From assembly GCA_965221835.1 (NCBI GenBank), contig OZ244916.1:1054001-1118000 (forward strand): a DNA stretch of 64,000 bases, written 5' to 3'. Origin of the DNA: Persebacter sp965221835. GTDB lineage: Bacteria > Pseudomonadota > Gammaproteobacteria > Tethybacterales > Persebacteraceae. The position numbers and the translations under genes are program-made. This document shows positions 6,919 through 16,722 of this stretch, piece after piece (the first letter of the stretch is position 1; each line of letters begins with the position of its first letter). The notes beneath the pieces were generated by a model, which ran no database searches, was not told where the DNA came from, and worked only from the letters and a program-made list of their open reading frames with translations.

Positions 6919-9002
6919 TTCACCAACTCCGCCGCGACATTTTGCGGGACTTCGGCGTAATGTTTGAATTCCATATTGTAAGTCGCGCGTCCTTGTGTGA
7001 GGGAACGCAACTGCGTGGAATAGCCGAACATTTCCGACAACGGCACATCGGCGTTGACCGCCTTGCTGCCCGCAACAATGTCTTCCATTCCCTGAATCAT
7101 TCCGCGCCGCGAATTTAAATCGCCCATCACATCGCCCATTTTTTCTTCGGGCGTTTCTACTTCCACTTTCATCATCGGTTCCATCAATACCGCCGCCGCC
7201 TTTCGCATTCCTTCGCGAAACGCGATGCTTGCCGCCATCCGAAACGCCTGCTCGGACGAATCCACATCGTGAAACGAACCGTCGTATAAAGTCGCGCGAA
7301 TATCCACCACCGGATAACCCGCCAAAACGCCCGATTTCATCGTATCTTTAATGCCTTTTTCCACGGCGGGAATATATTCTTTCGGCACCACGCCGCCTTT
7401 GATTTTGTCTATAAACTCAAATCCTTCGCCGTTGTCAAGCGGTTCCAATTTCAACCATACATGCCCGTATTGTCCGCGTCCGCCGGTTTGTTTGATGAAT
7501 TTGCCTTCCACTTCCACGGCTTTTTTAATCGCCTCGCGATAGGCGACTTGCGGACGTCCGACATTCGCTTCTACATTAAATTCGCGGCGCATTCTGTCTA
7601 CGATAATTTCCAAATGCAATTCGCCCATTCCCGAAATAATGGTTTGTCCGGATTCTTCGTCGCTGCGGACGCGAAACGACGGATCTTCGTGCGCCAATCG
7701 CCCCAATGCGATTGACATTTTTTCTTGATCCGCCTTGGTTTTCGGTTCCACCGCAACATGAATTACCGGCTCCGGAAAACTCATTTTTTCCAAGACAATC
7801 GGACCATCCGGCGCGCAAATTGTCTCGCCGGTAACGCCTTCTTTGAGTCCGACAGCGGCGGCAATGTCGCCGGCGCGTACTTCTTTAATTTCTTCGCGAC
7901 TGTTCGCATGCATTTGCAAAATGCGCCCGATTCGTTCTTTGCGTCCGCGCGACATATTCATCACCGTGCCGCCCGAAGATAATGTGCCGGAATATACCCG
8001 AAAAAACGACAACTGCCCGACATACGGATCATTCGCCACCTTAAAAATTAATCCCGCCATTTTTTCGTCATCGGTGGCTTTGCGTTCAATTGCATTGTCG
8101 CGGTCGTCCATTCCGTGAACGGGCGGCATATCGGCGGGAGACGGCAAATAATACACCACCGCATCCAGCAACGCCTGCACGCCTTTGTTTTTGAAAGCAG
8201 TGCCGCACAACATCGGCACGATTTCGTTTGCGATAGTACGCGCGCGAATCCCGGCGCGAATCGCATCGGCGGATAAATCGCCGTCCGCGAGATATTTTTC
8301 CATCAATTCTTCGGACGATTCGGCGGCGGCTTCCACCAAAAATTCGCGCCATTCTGCGGCTTCGTCCGCATAATCGGCGGGAATATCTTCGCTGCGATAG
8401 CGCGCGCCCATATTTTCCTCTTCCCAATAAATCGCGCGCATTTCAACCAAATCTATGACGCCGCCAAAAGTGTCTTCGGCGCCTATCGGCAACTGCACCG
8501 GCACCGGTGCGGCGCGCAAACGGCTTTGAATTTGTTCGCGCACACGGTGAAAATTGGAACCGACGCGATCCATTTTGTTGACAAACGCCAGACGGGGAAC
8601 TTTGTATTTGTTCGCCTGCCGCCATACTGTTTCCGATTGCGGTTGTACGCCGCCGACCGCGCAAAAAACGCCGACCGCGCCGTCCAAAACGCGCAACGAA
8701 CGCTCAACTTCAATCGTAAAATCCACATGTCCGGGCGTATCTATGATGTTGATTCGGTGTTGCGGCATATCGCCCGCCATTCCCCGCCAAAAACATGTTG
8801 TCGCCGCCGAAGTAATGGTAATACCGCGTTCTTGCTCCTGCTCCATCCAATCCATCACCGCCGTGCCTTCGTGGACTTCGCCGATTTTGTGCGAGATGCC
8901 GGTATAAAACAAAACGCGCTCCGTTGTCGTCGTCTTGCCGGCATCAATGTGCGCCATAATGCCGATGTTGCGATACAAATGAATGGGGACATTGCGCGCC
9001 AT
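6915..9002 (-). CDS. fusA: elongation factor G
   Basis: 695 residues. GTPase motifs AHIDAGKTTTTERVLFYTG (about 17-35), DTPGHVDFT (about 88) and NKMDR (about 142) are present, followed by domains II-V with GMGELHLEIIVDRMRREF and the C-terminal RGMIQGMEDIVAG and YSTQLRSLTQGRATYNMEF. It catalyses ribosomal translocation and, with RRF, recycling. A GGGGAG site precedes the ATG. The 82-base gap to rpsG contains no gene that I can support. Confidence 0.98.
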   Translation of the reverse strand: MARNVPIHLYRNIGIMAHIDAGKTTTTERVLFYTGISHKIGEVHEGTAVMDWMEQEQERGITITSAATTCFWRGMAGDMPQHRINIIDTPGHVDFTIEVERSLRVLDGAVGVFCAVGGVQPQSETVWRQANKYKVPRLAFVNKMDRVGSNFHRVREQIQSRLRAAPVPVQLPIGAEDTFGGVIDLVEMRAIYWEEENMGARYRSEDIPADYADEAAEWREFLVEAAAESSEELMEKYLADGDLSADAIRAGIRARTIANEIVPMLCGTAFKNKGVQALLDAVVYYLPSPADMPPVHGMDDRDNAIERKATDDEKMAGLIFKVANDPYVGQLSFFRVYSGTLSSGGTVMNMSRGRKERIGRILQMHANSREEIKEVRAGDIAAAVGLKEGVTGETICAPDGPIVLEKMSFPEPVIHVAVEPKTKADQEKMSIALGRLAHEDPSFRVRSDEESGQTIISGMGELHLEIIVDRMRREFNVEANVGRPQVAYREAIKKAVEVEGKFIKQTGGRGQYGHVWLKLEPLDNGEGFEFIDKIKGGVVPKEYIPAVEKGIKDTMKSGVLAGYPVVDIRATLYDGSFHDVDSSEQAFRMAASIAFREGMRKAAAVLMEPMMKVEVETPEEKMGDVMGDLNSRRGMIQGMEDIVAGSKAVNADVPLSEMFGYSTQLRSLTQGRATYNMEFKHYAEVPQNVAAELVK

Positions 9003-9084
9003 CGGTTAAACTCCCCGCCGCGCACGAAAATGCGCCGCACCGACCGTGCAAAATGAAAAAATGGCGGAAAAATCGTGCATTAAA

Positions 9085-9555
9085 TTAGTAGCGGAAATGC
9101 GAAAACGCTTTGTTTGCCGCCGCCATGCGATGGGTATCGTCCCGTTTTTTGACGGCGGTACCGCGACCGGCGGATGCTTCCATCAATTCGTTGGCGAGAT
9201 TGCGATAGGTGTATTTGTCGTTGCCGGCGCGCATTGCATTTCGCAACCAACGCATGGCAAGCGCCATTGACCGTCCGGCGCGGACTTCCACCGGCACCTG
9301 ATAATTTGCCCCGCCCACACGGCGACTTTTGACTTCTACTTGCGGGCGAATATTTTCTAATGCGCCGTCAAAAATCTCAATCGGATCGGCGTTGCGTTTG
9401 GTTTCAATTTCGGAAAGCGCGCCGTACACAATACTTTCGGCGACCGATTTTTTGCCGTCCCGCATGACGACATTGACGAATTTCGCGACCTTTTGGCTGG
9501 AATAGCGAGGGTCGGGAAAAATCTTTCTTTTAATAGCGGCGCGACGACGGGACAT
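9085..9555 (-). CDS. rpsG: 30S ribosomal protein S7
   Basis: 156 residues, exactly the usual size. MSRRRAAIKRKIFPDPRYSSQKVAKFVNVVM, then GGANYQVPVEVRAGRSMALAMRWL and the C-terminal helix ELMEASAGRGTAVKKRDDTHRMAAANKAF identify S7, which nucleates assembly of the 30S head and can act as a translational repressor of the str operon in other bacteria. It starts four bases after the rpsL stop. Confidence 0.96.
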   Translation of the reverse strand: MSRRRAAIKRKIFPDPRYSSQKVAKFVNVVMRDGKKSVAESIVYGALSEIETKRNADPIEIFDGALENIRPQVEVKSRRVGGANYQVPVEVRAGRSMALAMRWLRNAMRAGNDKYTYRNLANELMEASAGRGTAVKKRDDTHRMAAANKAFSHFRY

Positions 9556-9559
9556 TGTT

Positions 9560-9937
9560 TTATTGTTTTTTGGGGCGTTTGCCGCCGTATTTGGAGCGAC
9601 CGCATCGGCGTTTTTCTACGCCGGTAGAATCGAGTGCGCCGCGTACTATGTGATAGCGAACGCCGGGCAAATCTTTAACCCGTCCGCCGCGTACGAGAAC
9701 GACCGAATGTTCCTGCAAATTATGCCCTTCGCCGCCGATATAAGCGGTGACTTCGTAGCCATTGACGAGACGGACACGGGCGACTTTTCGCAAAGCGGAA
9801 TTCGGTTTTTTGGGCGTCGTGGTATAAACGCGCAGACAAACGCCCCGCCGTTGGGGGCAGTTTTCCAGCGCCGGGGATGCTGTTTTATATTTCTTCAACA
9901 CCCGCGGCCGTCGTGTCAATTGATTAACAGTAGGCAT
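9560..9937 (-). CDS. rpsL: 30S ribosomal protein S12
   Basis: 125 residues from the ATG at 9937 (MPTVNQLTRRPR). Upstream in-frame codons exist to 10060 but extend into the promoter and lack S12 character. The decoding-centre segments TTPKKPNSALRKVARVRL and GGRVKDLPGVRYHIVRG are intact, with the lysine positions where streptomycin-resistance changes occur in other species looking wild type (K in TPKKPNS and K in GRVKDLPG). First gene of the operon, with a strong promoter about 80 bases upstream. Confidence 0.96.
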   Translation of the reverse strand: MPTVNQLTRRPRVLKKYKTASPALENCPQRRGVCLRVYTTTPKKPNSALRKVARVRLVNGYEVTAYIGGEGHNLQEHSVVLVRGGRVKDLPGVRYHIVRGALDSTGVEKRRCGRSKYGGKRPKKQ

Positions 9938-10016
9938 CGTTTTTTTCGCTTCGTTTTTTTTACTTTTTTGCGCGCAACGAAAACCATCCGCCGCGTCTTT
10001 TTTAAACAAGAATAGC

Positions 10017-10047
10017 ATTATAACACGAAATCCCGCCCCGCTGTCAA
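10017..10047 (-). promoter_or_regulatory. str-S10 operon promoter
   Basis: On the minus strand a perfect TTGACA (10047-10042) and a perfect TATAAT (10022-10017) are separated by 19 bases, one or two longer than ideal. Transcription would start near 10010, giving a leader of about 70 bases before rpsL. It is the only strong promoter seen for the ribosomal cluster. Confidence 0.75.
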
Positions 10048-10110
10048 CAAAAATCTGCAAATATTCCCGCGAAAGTGATTTTTTTTTCGCCCCGCCCGAA
10101 TTCCCGCCCC

Positions 10111-10142
10111 GCCGCCCGCAAACCGGCGGCGAAAGGGGAAAC
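10111..10142. repeat. 31/32-nt hairpin direct repeat, copy 1
   Basis: Nearly identical to 11613-11643 (one A more in the GAAAGGGG run). It contains a perfect 7-bp stem (arms 10110-10116 and 10125-10131, loop of eight). It lies seven bases beyond the stop codon of the truncated methylase gene, while copy 2 lies at that gene's broken 5' end. It could also act as a transcription terminator for that gene. Confidence 0.8.
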
Positions 10143-10148
10143 GGAAAC

Positions 10149-11609
10149 TCAATCGCGTTCGGCGGCGGACAGGGGGAAAACTTTCATCACCTCATCGCCG
10201 TAATGATTAATTACTTTAACGGCGATTTTGCCGCCGGCGGGGGCGGGAAACGGGCGGCTGACGGATGCGCGCATTGTCTCCCATGTTTCCGGGGAGATTT
10301 CCGCTTTCAATGTCCGCTTTAGTTTTTCGTACGGATCTTTTCCGACTTTGCAAAAATAGGCGTGTCGCGCGCAAAAACTTTGCCCGTTATAATCGGTATC
10401 AATCATCCAACAAGCGATTTCTTCCACGCCGGACGATTTAACATCGCCGGTTGTCGGGTCAAAAATATCCACGCCGCAAATTTCCACCTCCCATTTTTCG
10501 CCATTTTCGGCGCATTTCCGCAACTGAATATCCGGTTCGCCGAACGCGATGAACAAATTGCCGAATTTTCCGGCAGCAAGACGAGTCGCCATGTGCAAAT
10601 CGCTGTTCATCCTCGCACGCCACACGGGCAGCCACCCCAACTGCATCAAATTTTCGTCCGCATGCGCCTCAAACGCGAATCCTAACACCACCAACATATC
10701 AAACAAATCCGCCGCCTCGCGTGCCGCATTGACAATAAGCGAGCGGGTGACCGTGCCGTATTCCGGTCCCACGCACACGGCGACTTTTTTCTCACGCCCG
10801 TTTTGTTCGTAACGTCCGGCGAAATGAATCAAATCACTGACCGGAAAAACTTCCAGTTCGGTAAATTCCAGACGCCCTTTTTTGAGCGTGTTTTGTACGC
10901 CGGCACTTTTCAGATGTTCAAATACCGCCTCCACAAATCGCGTTTCGTTTTCGGTTTCCGATGCGGGACGCAAGCGGCGGGCTTCGCGTACGGGCGGCGT
11001 TTCGCCCGCTTCCAGCATTGCGGCATCTTGTGCGGCGAGAATCGCGTCATCTTCCGAATCGGTCGGCAAAATGCGATGCGGCGACAAACTTTCCATCGTA
11101 AACGGACCGGAAACGCGAACGATGTTTTTCGCTTTGTACGGGCGGTCGACCAGCATTTCCATTTCGGCGTTGCGGGAGATGGAATCGTCAATTTCTTTTT
11201 GTCGTTTGCGGCGCAAAGAAATGTATTGCGAATGCAGTTTTTTTGCGTTTTCGTTCCAGTTTTCGGCAGCGGCGGCGGGAATTTCCCATTCCGCAAATTT
11301 GTTCCCGGTTTCCGCGTTCAATTCTTTGCGCAAACGATTCAATTCGGCAAAATGACGCGAATCAATTTCGTCTATTTCTTTGTTGTTTGCAATCGCGCGC
11401 AAAGTAATATGCGGTGCGCGTTCGTAGACAAAACCGTGTTGCACATCTTCGGCGTATTGTTTTTTCGGCGCGATTTTTTTGGAAAGTTCCGCCTCTTTTT
11501 TCGCGCCTTCTTCGGAATCTTGCAAAAGAAAATAATCGTAGCAGTTTCCCATCAAACGCGCACGGGCGAGAGTCAATGCAACGCGCGACGAATCAATCGT
11601 AATCCCGCC
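10149..11609 (-). pseudogene. 5'-truncated adenine-specific DNA methyltransferase (type III Mod-like), C-terminal part
   Basis: About 485 residues of what should be a much larger protein. The reading GITIDSSRVALTLARARLMG continues straight up to the repeat at 11613 with no start region and no methylase motifs (no DPPY, no FxGxG), so the catalytic N-terminal part is missing. The C-terminus, with FDPTTGDVKSSG, CWMIDTDYNGQSF, DPYEKLKRTLKAEI and GKIAVKVINHYGDEVMKVF, matches the C-terminal region I associate with large type III-like DNA methylases. A TTG at 11576 could start translation of 475 residues. Enzyme activity is very unlikely. Confidence 0.75.
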
Positions 11610-11612
11610 GCC

Positions 11613-11643
11613 GCCGCCCGCAAACCGGCGGCGAAGGGGAAAC
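11613..11643. repeat. 31/32-nt hairpin direct repeat, copy 2
   Basis: Second copy of the 10111-10142 sequence in the same orientation, with the same 7-bp stem (11612-11618 / 11627-11633). It forms the exact 5' boundary of the truncated methylase and precedes the DUF2806-like gene. A looser relative (CCGCC then TTTGCGGGCGG) occurs at 55523-55540 in the other defence island. Confidence 0.8.
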
Positions 11644-11700
11644 TATCCGGCAAAATTCTGCTATTATGCGGTTTTGACGCAAACTTAAAGGAGGTGATTA

Positions 11701-12636
11701 TGTCGGACGAAGGGAAAGAGATTATTGTCGCGGCGAGCAGTGCTGCGACGAAGGCGGGCGTGGAGAAGTTATCCGGCGGGATGGCGAATTTTTTTTGCGC
11801 CTCACATTGCGAAAAAGCAAGCGGAGGCGATGCAAATTAAATTGCAGAGCATGATTGATGCCGAAGAAAAGGCGAAACGCGCGGGGTATCGGATAATCTG
11901 GGAGCAAAGCAACATAGAAAGTATTGCCCGCGAAATTCCCGAGCATATGTCGCCGAACAGCGATGACGCGGAAAAAGCGGAAAAACTTCGGAATATGAAT
12001 CCGGATGTCGCCGCCCGTTCCGCCGATTCTTGCAAGCATGTTTCCGATAAATATATGCGAACTTTGTGGGCAAAAGCGTTGGCTGGCGAAGCGGATAATC
12101 CCGGTTCGTTCTCCATACGAACGGCGCGCATACTCGGCGATATGAGACAAGAAGACGCGGAAATGTTTGCGCATTTTTGTCAATTTGTGGTAGAAGACAT
12201 TAATGGTGAATCTGGAGCTACCCCGATAATACACGATAATGGCCGAGCCCCTGTTTATAATAAACAGGGGCTGCTGTTTTATTCAATGGTGCATTTAAGT
12301 GCGATTGGGTTGATTATTTTAAATTCCAGTCCTTTGGGGGACATTTATATCCACCCCTCATCAATCCCCGAATTCTTGATTTCATACTACGGTACGCCTG
12401 TGCGGTTAACATTGCCGGAAACTCAACCACCGACAGAGAGATATAATGTCAGCATCGGATGCGCGCTACTTACAAATTCAGGGAAAGAATTATTTTCAAT
12501 ATGCGACGCACAACCGAACGATGAGTTTTTTTCCTATCTTATTCAGACATGGAAGAGTAGAAAATATGCGCCCGTGCTGATATCGGAACAAGAAGCGGAA
12601 ATGTTGAAAAGAAAGTGTAACCAAGCGAATACATGA
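11701..12636 (+). pseudogene. DUF2806-like protein, frameshifted in a T8 tract
   Basis: An excellent Shine-Dalgarno (AAAGGAGGTGATT) leads into the ATG at 11701 (MSDEGKEIIVAASSAATKAG). The frame reaches MANFF at a run of eight Ts (11789-11796) and then runs to a stop at 11838. The rest of the protein is in another frame: APHIAKKQAEAMQIKL onward to 12636, with the DUF2806-type core DKYMRTLWAKALAGEADNPGSFSIRTARIL. With seven Ts the two halves join into one protein of about 311 residues. So this is an indel, a phase-variable tract, slippage, or a sequencing error. DUF2806 proteins are common in defence islands; function unknown. Confidence 0.7.
12246..12272. repeat. perfect 12-bp inverted repeat inside the DUF2806-like gene
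   Basis: Arms AGCCCCTGTTTA (12246-12257) and its complement (12261-12272) flank a three-base loop, followed by GCTGTTTTATT. The shape is that of a transcription terminator or a miniature insertion, yet it is in frame within coding sequence. Confidence 0.7.
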
Positions 12637-12735
12637 CAATTTTGCCGCCGTTTTTTGCCAATTCCGTAAATTCAGCGATTTCGGGTACAATAACGGCGGG
12701 GATGTGGGGATATTTTCAGATGAAAGGAATTTGTG

Positions 12736-14484
12736 ATGGGGAAAAACGGGAACGGGTACGAAAATTGGGATAAGAAGGATTTGATCGCGGAGATTAAATC
12801 CCTTAAGCAGCGCAAAAAATTCGGTTTGGTTTGGGAGAACAAACCGGAGGAAGTTGTAGACCGGTGCGGCAAAGAATTGCCGGTTTTGGAAGAGGTGAAA
12901 AGTTTGGCGTTGAACGGCGCGGACGATGCGCCGACAAATCTGCTGATTGAAGGCGACAACTATCATTCGCTTGCCGTGTTGAACTATACGCACAGGGGCA
13001 AAATTGATGTGATTTATATTGACCCGCCGTACAACACCGGCGCGCGCGATTGGAAATATAACAACGATTATGTCGACGCGAACGACGGTTATCGCCATAG
13101 CAAATTTGCGTCTTTTGTCTACAACCGGATGGCGATGGCTAAACCCCTTCTGTCGCCACGGGGAATTTTCATTTGCGCGATCGACGACTATGAAGTACAG
13201 AACATGCGGCATATTCTGGACGACATTTTTGGCGAAGAGTGCCGTTTGGCGACTATCGTGGTCGTACATAAACCCGGAGGAAGACAAGACGATCGTTTTT
13301 TTGCGACCGCGCATGAATACATGCTCGTGTATGCCAAAAACCTGCAACGCGCAGAAATCGGTTTCTTGGACGCCACCGAGAAAAAACTGTCTGAATTCAA
13401 ATACGAAGATCAATGGGGCAAATATAAACTCCGCGAATATCGGCGGAGCGGTGCCAATTCACGGCGTGAAGATCGCCCAAACATGTGGTACCCGATTTAT
13501 ATCAATCCGAAAACTTTGCAGTTATCGGTTCACCAAACCGACATTCGCAACGCAATTAAATTGCTTCCGGTAGATCCGCAAGGCATAGAGCGAGTGTGGC
13601 GCTGGTCGGCTGACACGCTTATGCGCGACAAAGAGCAGTACATAGAAGTCAAAAAGAACGGCAATGGAATCGGCATCCATGTCAAAGAGCGTGCCGCCGA
13701 TTATCGCGGACAAAAACCCACCACTTTGTGGAATGAATCTCGGTACAGTTCCGTCAACGGTACGGATGAGTTAAAAAGCATCTTGGGGCGAGAATTCAAT
13801 GGCAACAAAATTTTTGATTATCCCAAATCCAAATTTTTAGTGCGGGACATTCTCGCCATTGCTTCCGCGAAAAAATCCATAGTTCTGGATTTCTTCGCCG
13901 GTTCGGGAACGACCGCGCAATCTGTCGTTGAATTGAATAAGACGGACGGCGGAAGCAGATCTTTTATTCTTTGCACCAACAATGAGGACAACAACGGCGA
14001 CCGCAAAAAAATCGCGCGAGATATATGCTATCCTCGCATCAAAAATGTGATGCGGGGGTACACAACGCCCAGCGATGTTCGTGTGGATGGAATAGGCGGC
14101 AATCTCAAGTATTTCAAAACCACGTTCGTCGCCGCCGCCCCGACCGATCCGAACAAACTCCGCCTGACGGAAAAGGCGGCGGATATGATTTGCGTAAAAG
14201 AAGGAACTTTTGCGCCGGTAAAAGAAACGAAAGCGTATAAAATTTTTCGGGACGGCGGGCGTTATACCGCGATTGTGTACGATTACAAAGCGATTCCGCA
14301 AATCAAAAAATTCGCCGCCCAAACAGACGGCAAATTCGCCGCGTACATTTTTTCGCTCGCCGATGACGATTTTGCGGACGAGTTCGCCGACATGCGCGAT
14401 AAAATCCAAACCCGCGCAATCCCGGAGGCGATTTTGCGCGTATATCGGCGTATTTTCAAGCGGGAAGAAAACCATGCAGATTAA
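12736..14484 (+). CDS. type III restriction-modification system DNA methyltransferase (Mod)
   Basis: 582 residues from the ATG at 12736, which has AAAGGA seven bases upstream; a GTG directly before it is possible. Beta-class N6-adenine/N4-cytosine methylase: motif IV DPPYN at about 96-100, followed by motif I DFFAGSGTT at about 384-392; the central region between them is the expected target-recognition area. A C-terminal domain follows (to KREENHAD). In type III systems Mod recognises the site and forms a complex with Res. The gene appears intact, unlike the methylase fragment at 10149-11609. Its stop overlaps the res start by eleven bases. A weak TACAAT (12686-12691) may be the promoter. Confidence 0.9.
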   Translation: MGKNGNGYENWDKKDLIAEIKSLKQRKKFGLVWENKPEEVVDRCGKELPVLEEVKSLALNGADDAPTNLLIEGDNYHSLAVLNYTHRGKIDVIYIDPPYNTGARDWKYNNDYVDANDGYRHSKFASFVYNRMAMAKPLLSPRGIFICAIDDYEVQNMRHILDDIFGEECRLATIVVVHKPGGRQDDRFFATAHEYMLVYAKNLQRAEIGFLDATEKKLSEFKYEDQWGKYKLREYRRSGANSRREDRPNMWYPIYINPKTLQLSVHQTDIRNAIKLLPVDPQGIERVWRWSADTLMRDKEQYIEVKKNGNGIGIHVKERAADYRGQKPTTLWNESRYSSVNGTDELKSILGREFNGNKIFDYPKSKFLVRDILAIASAKKSIVLDFFAGSGTTAQSVVELNKTDGGSRSFILCTNNEDNNGDRKKIARDICYPRIKNVMRGYTTPSDVRVDGIGGNLKYFKTTFVAAAPTDPNKLRLTEKAADMICVKEGTFAPVKETKAYKIFRDGGRYTAIVYDYKAIPQIKKFAAQTDGKFAAYIFSLADDDFADEFADMRDKIQTRAIPEAILRVYRRIFKREENHAD

Positions 14485-16690
14485 GCGGTATCAGGAGGAA
14501 GCCGTCAACGAATTGACGGGACTCGGCAAAAAGATGCTTACCCGAATCGGCGACAAAACAATCGTGTTCAAATCTCCCACCGGTTCGGGAAAAACGCTGA
14601 TGATAGCGGAATTTTTGCGCCGCCTCGCGGATGATTCTTCCGTATCCGAATTCGCCTGCATTTGGACCGCGCCGCGCAAACTGCACGAACAAAGCCGCGA
14701 CAAATTGGAAAAGTATTACGAAGATTCCCGCGCGTTGGACTGCGTCTTTTTTGACGAATTGAACGACAACCAAATCGGCATGCATGAAATTCTGTTTTTG
14801 AACTGGGAAAGCATCCGCCAAGAGGGGAATATCATCATCCGCGAAAACGAGCGGGATTTTAATCTCCGTTCGGTGCTGGACAAAACGCGCAAAGCCGAGC
14901 GCAATATTATTCTGATTATAGACGAAAGCCACTACCACCTTTCGGAAATATCGCGCGAACTCGTCCGAAATATCGCGCCCAAAATTCTCGTGGAAGTGTC
15001 GGCGACTCCGGTGTTGAACAATCCCGACAGAATCGTGCCGGTGGATATTGAAGATGTCAAGGCGGAGGGAATGATTAAAAAATCGGTCATTCTTAATGAC
15101 GGCGTGAAAAACAAACTGCTGGGAAACGGCGTAAAACCGGGATATGCCGGACGCGCCGATGATTTCATTTTAGAACAGGCACTCGCCAAACGCGCCGAAC
15201 TCGCCGCCGCATTTCGGCGGGCGGGCGCGAATGTCAATCCGCTTTTGTGCATCCAACTGCCAGACAGAAGAACGGAGCAGGATGACAATATCAAAAACAA
15301 CGCGCTGCGAACTCTGGCGCGGGCGGGCATTACCGAGGAAAACCGCAAACTCGCCATATATTTGTCGGGCGAAAAAGAAAACTTGGAAAATATCGCCCGC
15401 AACGACAACGCCGCGGAGGCGATGATATTTAAGCAGGCAATCGCCCTCGGTTGGGACTGCCCGCGTGCGCATATTCTCGTTTTGTTCCGCAACTGGCGCA
15501 ATTTGACTTTTTCGGTGCAAACTTTGGGACGCATTATGCGCATGCCCGAACCCGAAACCGGACATTATGCGGACGAAATTCTGAATAGCGGTTATGTTTA
15601 CACCAATCTGCCGGAAATCGCCGTTTATGAAGATGTCGCGGGCGGCTATGTCATTATGCACACCGCCCGCCGCGCGGACGACTACGCGCCGATTAAATTG
15701 CCGTCCGTGCATCGTTTGCGCCAGCGCGAATTAACCCGCCTATCGTCGCGGTTTATTAAATTCTTTTTGCAGGCGGCGGATGCGTACGGATTAAAGGGCA
15801 AAATCAACATGCGCGACCGGCAAGTGGACACCTGTTTTATTTCCGATTACGAATCGGAAGGCGCGGACGCGATAGCGGGCGAACAAATTCGGGGCAATGT
15901 GCGCGCGGATGTGAACAACGAAGACGACTTGCAAAAATTGTTTGATTATTTCGTTCGCGACAATCTTTCGCCGTATTATCCCGAAGACCGCTCTATCGGG
16001 CGCGTTAGAACGGCGATTTATGAATTTTTCCGCGATTCGTTGGAAATGCCGTATCTCCGCCATTTCGCCGCAATCGTCAAAATCATATTGAGTGCGGAAA
16101 ATCATTCGCATTTTGTCAATACGCTGAACACGGCGAAAGATGCGTACAAGGCGGAAACCGAACAACGCGAAGAAGAGTTGAAAAATACGCCCGAATGGGA
16201 AGTTCCAGAATCCGCGGATTACAGCGAAATCTACACCGAATTCGCCGCGCAAAAATCGGTGATGCGTCCGTTTTATGTGCTGAAAAACGGATGGAAAACC
16301 GAAACGGCGTTCGTCAAAATTCTGGAAGAATCGCCGAATGTCCGATGGTGGTTCAAGAACGGCGAGGACGAATCGAAATATTTCGCCGTGCCTTATAAAG
16401 AAAACGGAGAGGAAAAACCGTTTTATGTGGATTTTATCGTCCAATTTACGGATGACAAAATCGGATTATACGACACCAAAAGCGGCATAACCGTGAACAT
16501 TGCGGGCGACAAAAGCGACGGTTTGCTTTCGTATATCAAAACACAAAACGCCGTGGGCAAAAACTTGCGCGGCGGAATTGTCGCGCCCGTAAATCCGAAC
16601 AACTACGGACAAGGATGGAAACTATACACCGGCAAGGGCGCGAACATTCGCAACAGCGATTCCGCCGAATGGAAACCGCTGGAATTGTAA
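14474..16690 (+). CDS. type III restriction enzyme Res subunit
   Basis: 738 residues from the ATG at 14474, which overlaps the end of mod; codons further upstream lie inside mod and are rejected. Superfamily 2 helicase core: Walker A SPTGSGKT (34-41), Walker B IILIIDESHYH (about 145-155), VEVSATPV motif III, and QTLGRIMRMP as motif VI. Near the C-terminus FYVDFIVQF ... YDTKSG (about 652-669) fits the D-x(n)-(D/E)-x-K nuclease motif, with D in place of the more usual E before TK. It would cut DNA after ATP-driven communication between two sites. Downstream is a weak hairpin; gshA-like gene is convergent. Confidence 0.9.
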   Translation: MQIKRYQEEAVNELTGLGKKMLTRIGDKTIVFKSPTGSGKTLMIAEFLRRLADDSSVSEFACIWTAPRKLHEQSRDKLEKYYEDSRALDCVFFDELNDNQIGMHEILFLNWESIRQEGNIIIRENERDFNLRSVLDKTRKAERNIILIIDESHYHLSEISRELVRNIAPKILVEVSATPVLNNPDRIVPVDIEDVKAEGMIKKSVILNDGVKNKLLGNGVKPGYAGRADDFILEQALAKRAELAAAFRRAGANVNPLLCIQLPDRRTEQDDNIKNNALRTLARAGITEENRKLAIYLSGEKENLENIARNDNAAEAMIFKQAIALGWDCPRAHILVLFRNWRNLTFSVQTLGRIMRMPEPETGHYADEILNSGYVYTNLPEIAVYEDVAGGYVIMHTARRADDYAPIKLPSVHRLRQRELTRLSSRFIKFFLQAADAYGLKGKINMRDRQVDTCFISDYESEGADAIAGEQIRGNVRADVNNEDDLQKLFDYFVRDNLSPYYPEDRSIGRVRTAIYEFFRDSLEMPYLRHFAAIVKIILSAENHSHFVNTLNTAKDAYKAETEQREEELKNTPEWEVPESADYSEIYTEFAAQKSVMRPFYVLKNGWKTETAFVKILEESPNVRWWFKNGEDESKYFAVPYKENGEEKPFYVDFIVQFTDDKIGLYDTKSGITVNIAGDKSDGLLSYIKTQNAVGKNLRGGIVAPVNPNNYGQGWKLYTGKGANIRNSDSAEWKPLEL

Positions 16691-16695
16691 TACCG

Positions 16696-16722
16696 CGCCT
16701 TTCGGCGGGGCGAAAATTTTTT
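16696..16722 (+). terminator. possible res terminator
   Basis: A short CGCC-TTTC-GGCG hairpin (16696-16707) followed after a GGGCGAAAA spacer by six Ts. The stem is only four strong pairs and the T run is ten bases away, so this is a weak candidate between two convergent genes. Confidence 0.3.

Noticed and set aside
10803..11840. Long plus-strand ORF antisense to the truncated methylase
   Set aside because: It is the GC-rich antisense shadow of the methylase; only its last 46 codons, from ATG 11701, are real as the N-terminus of the DUF2806-like gene.
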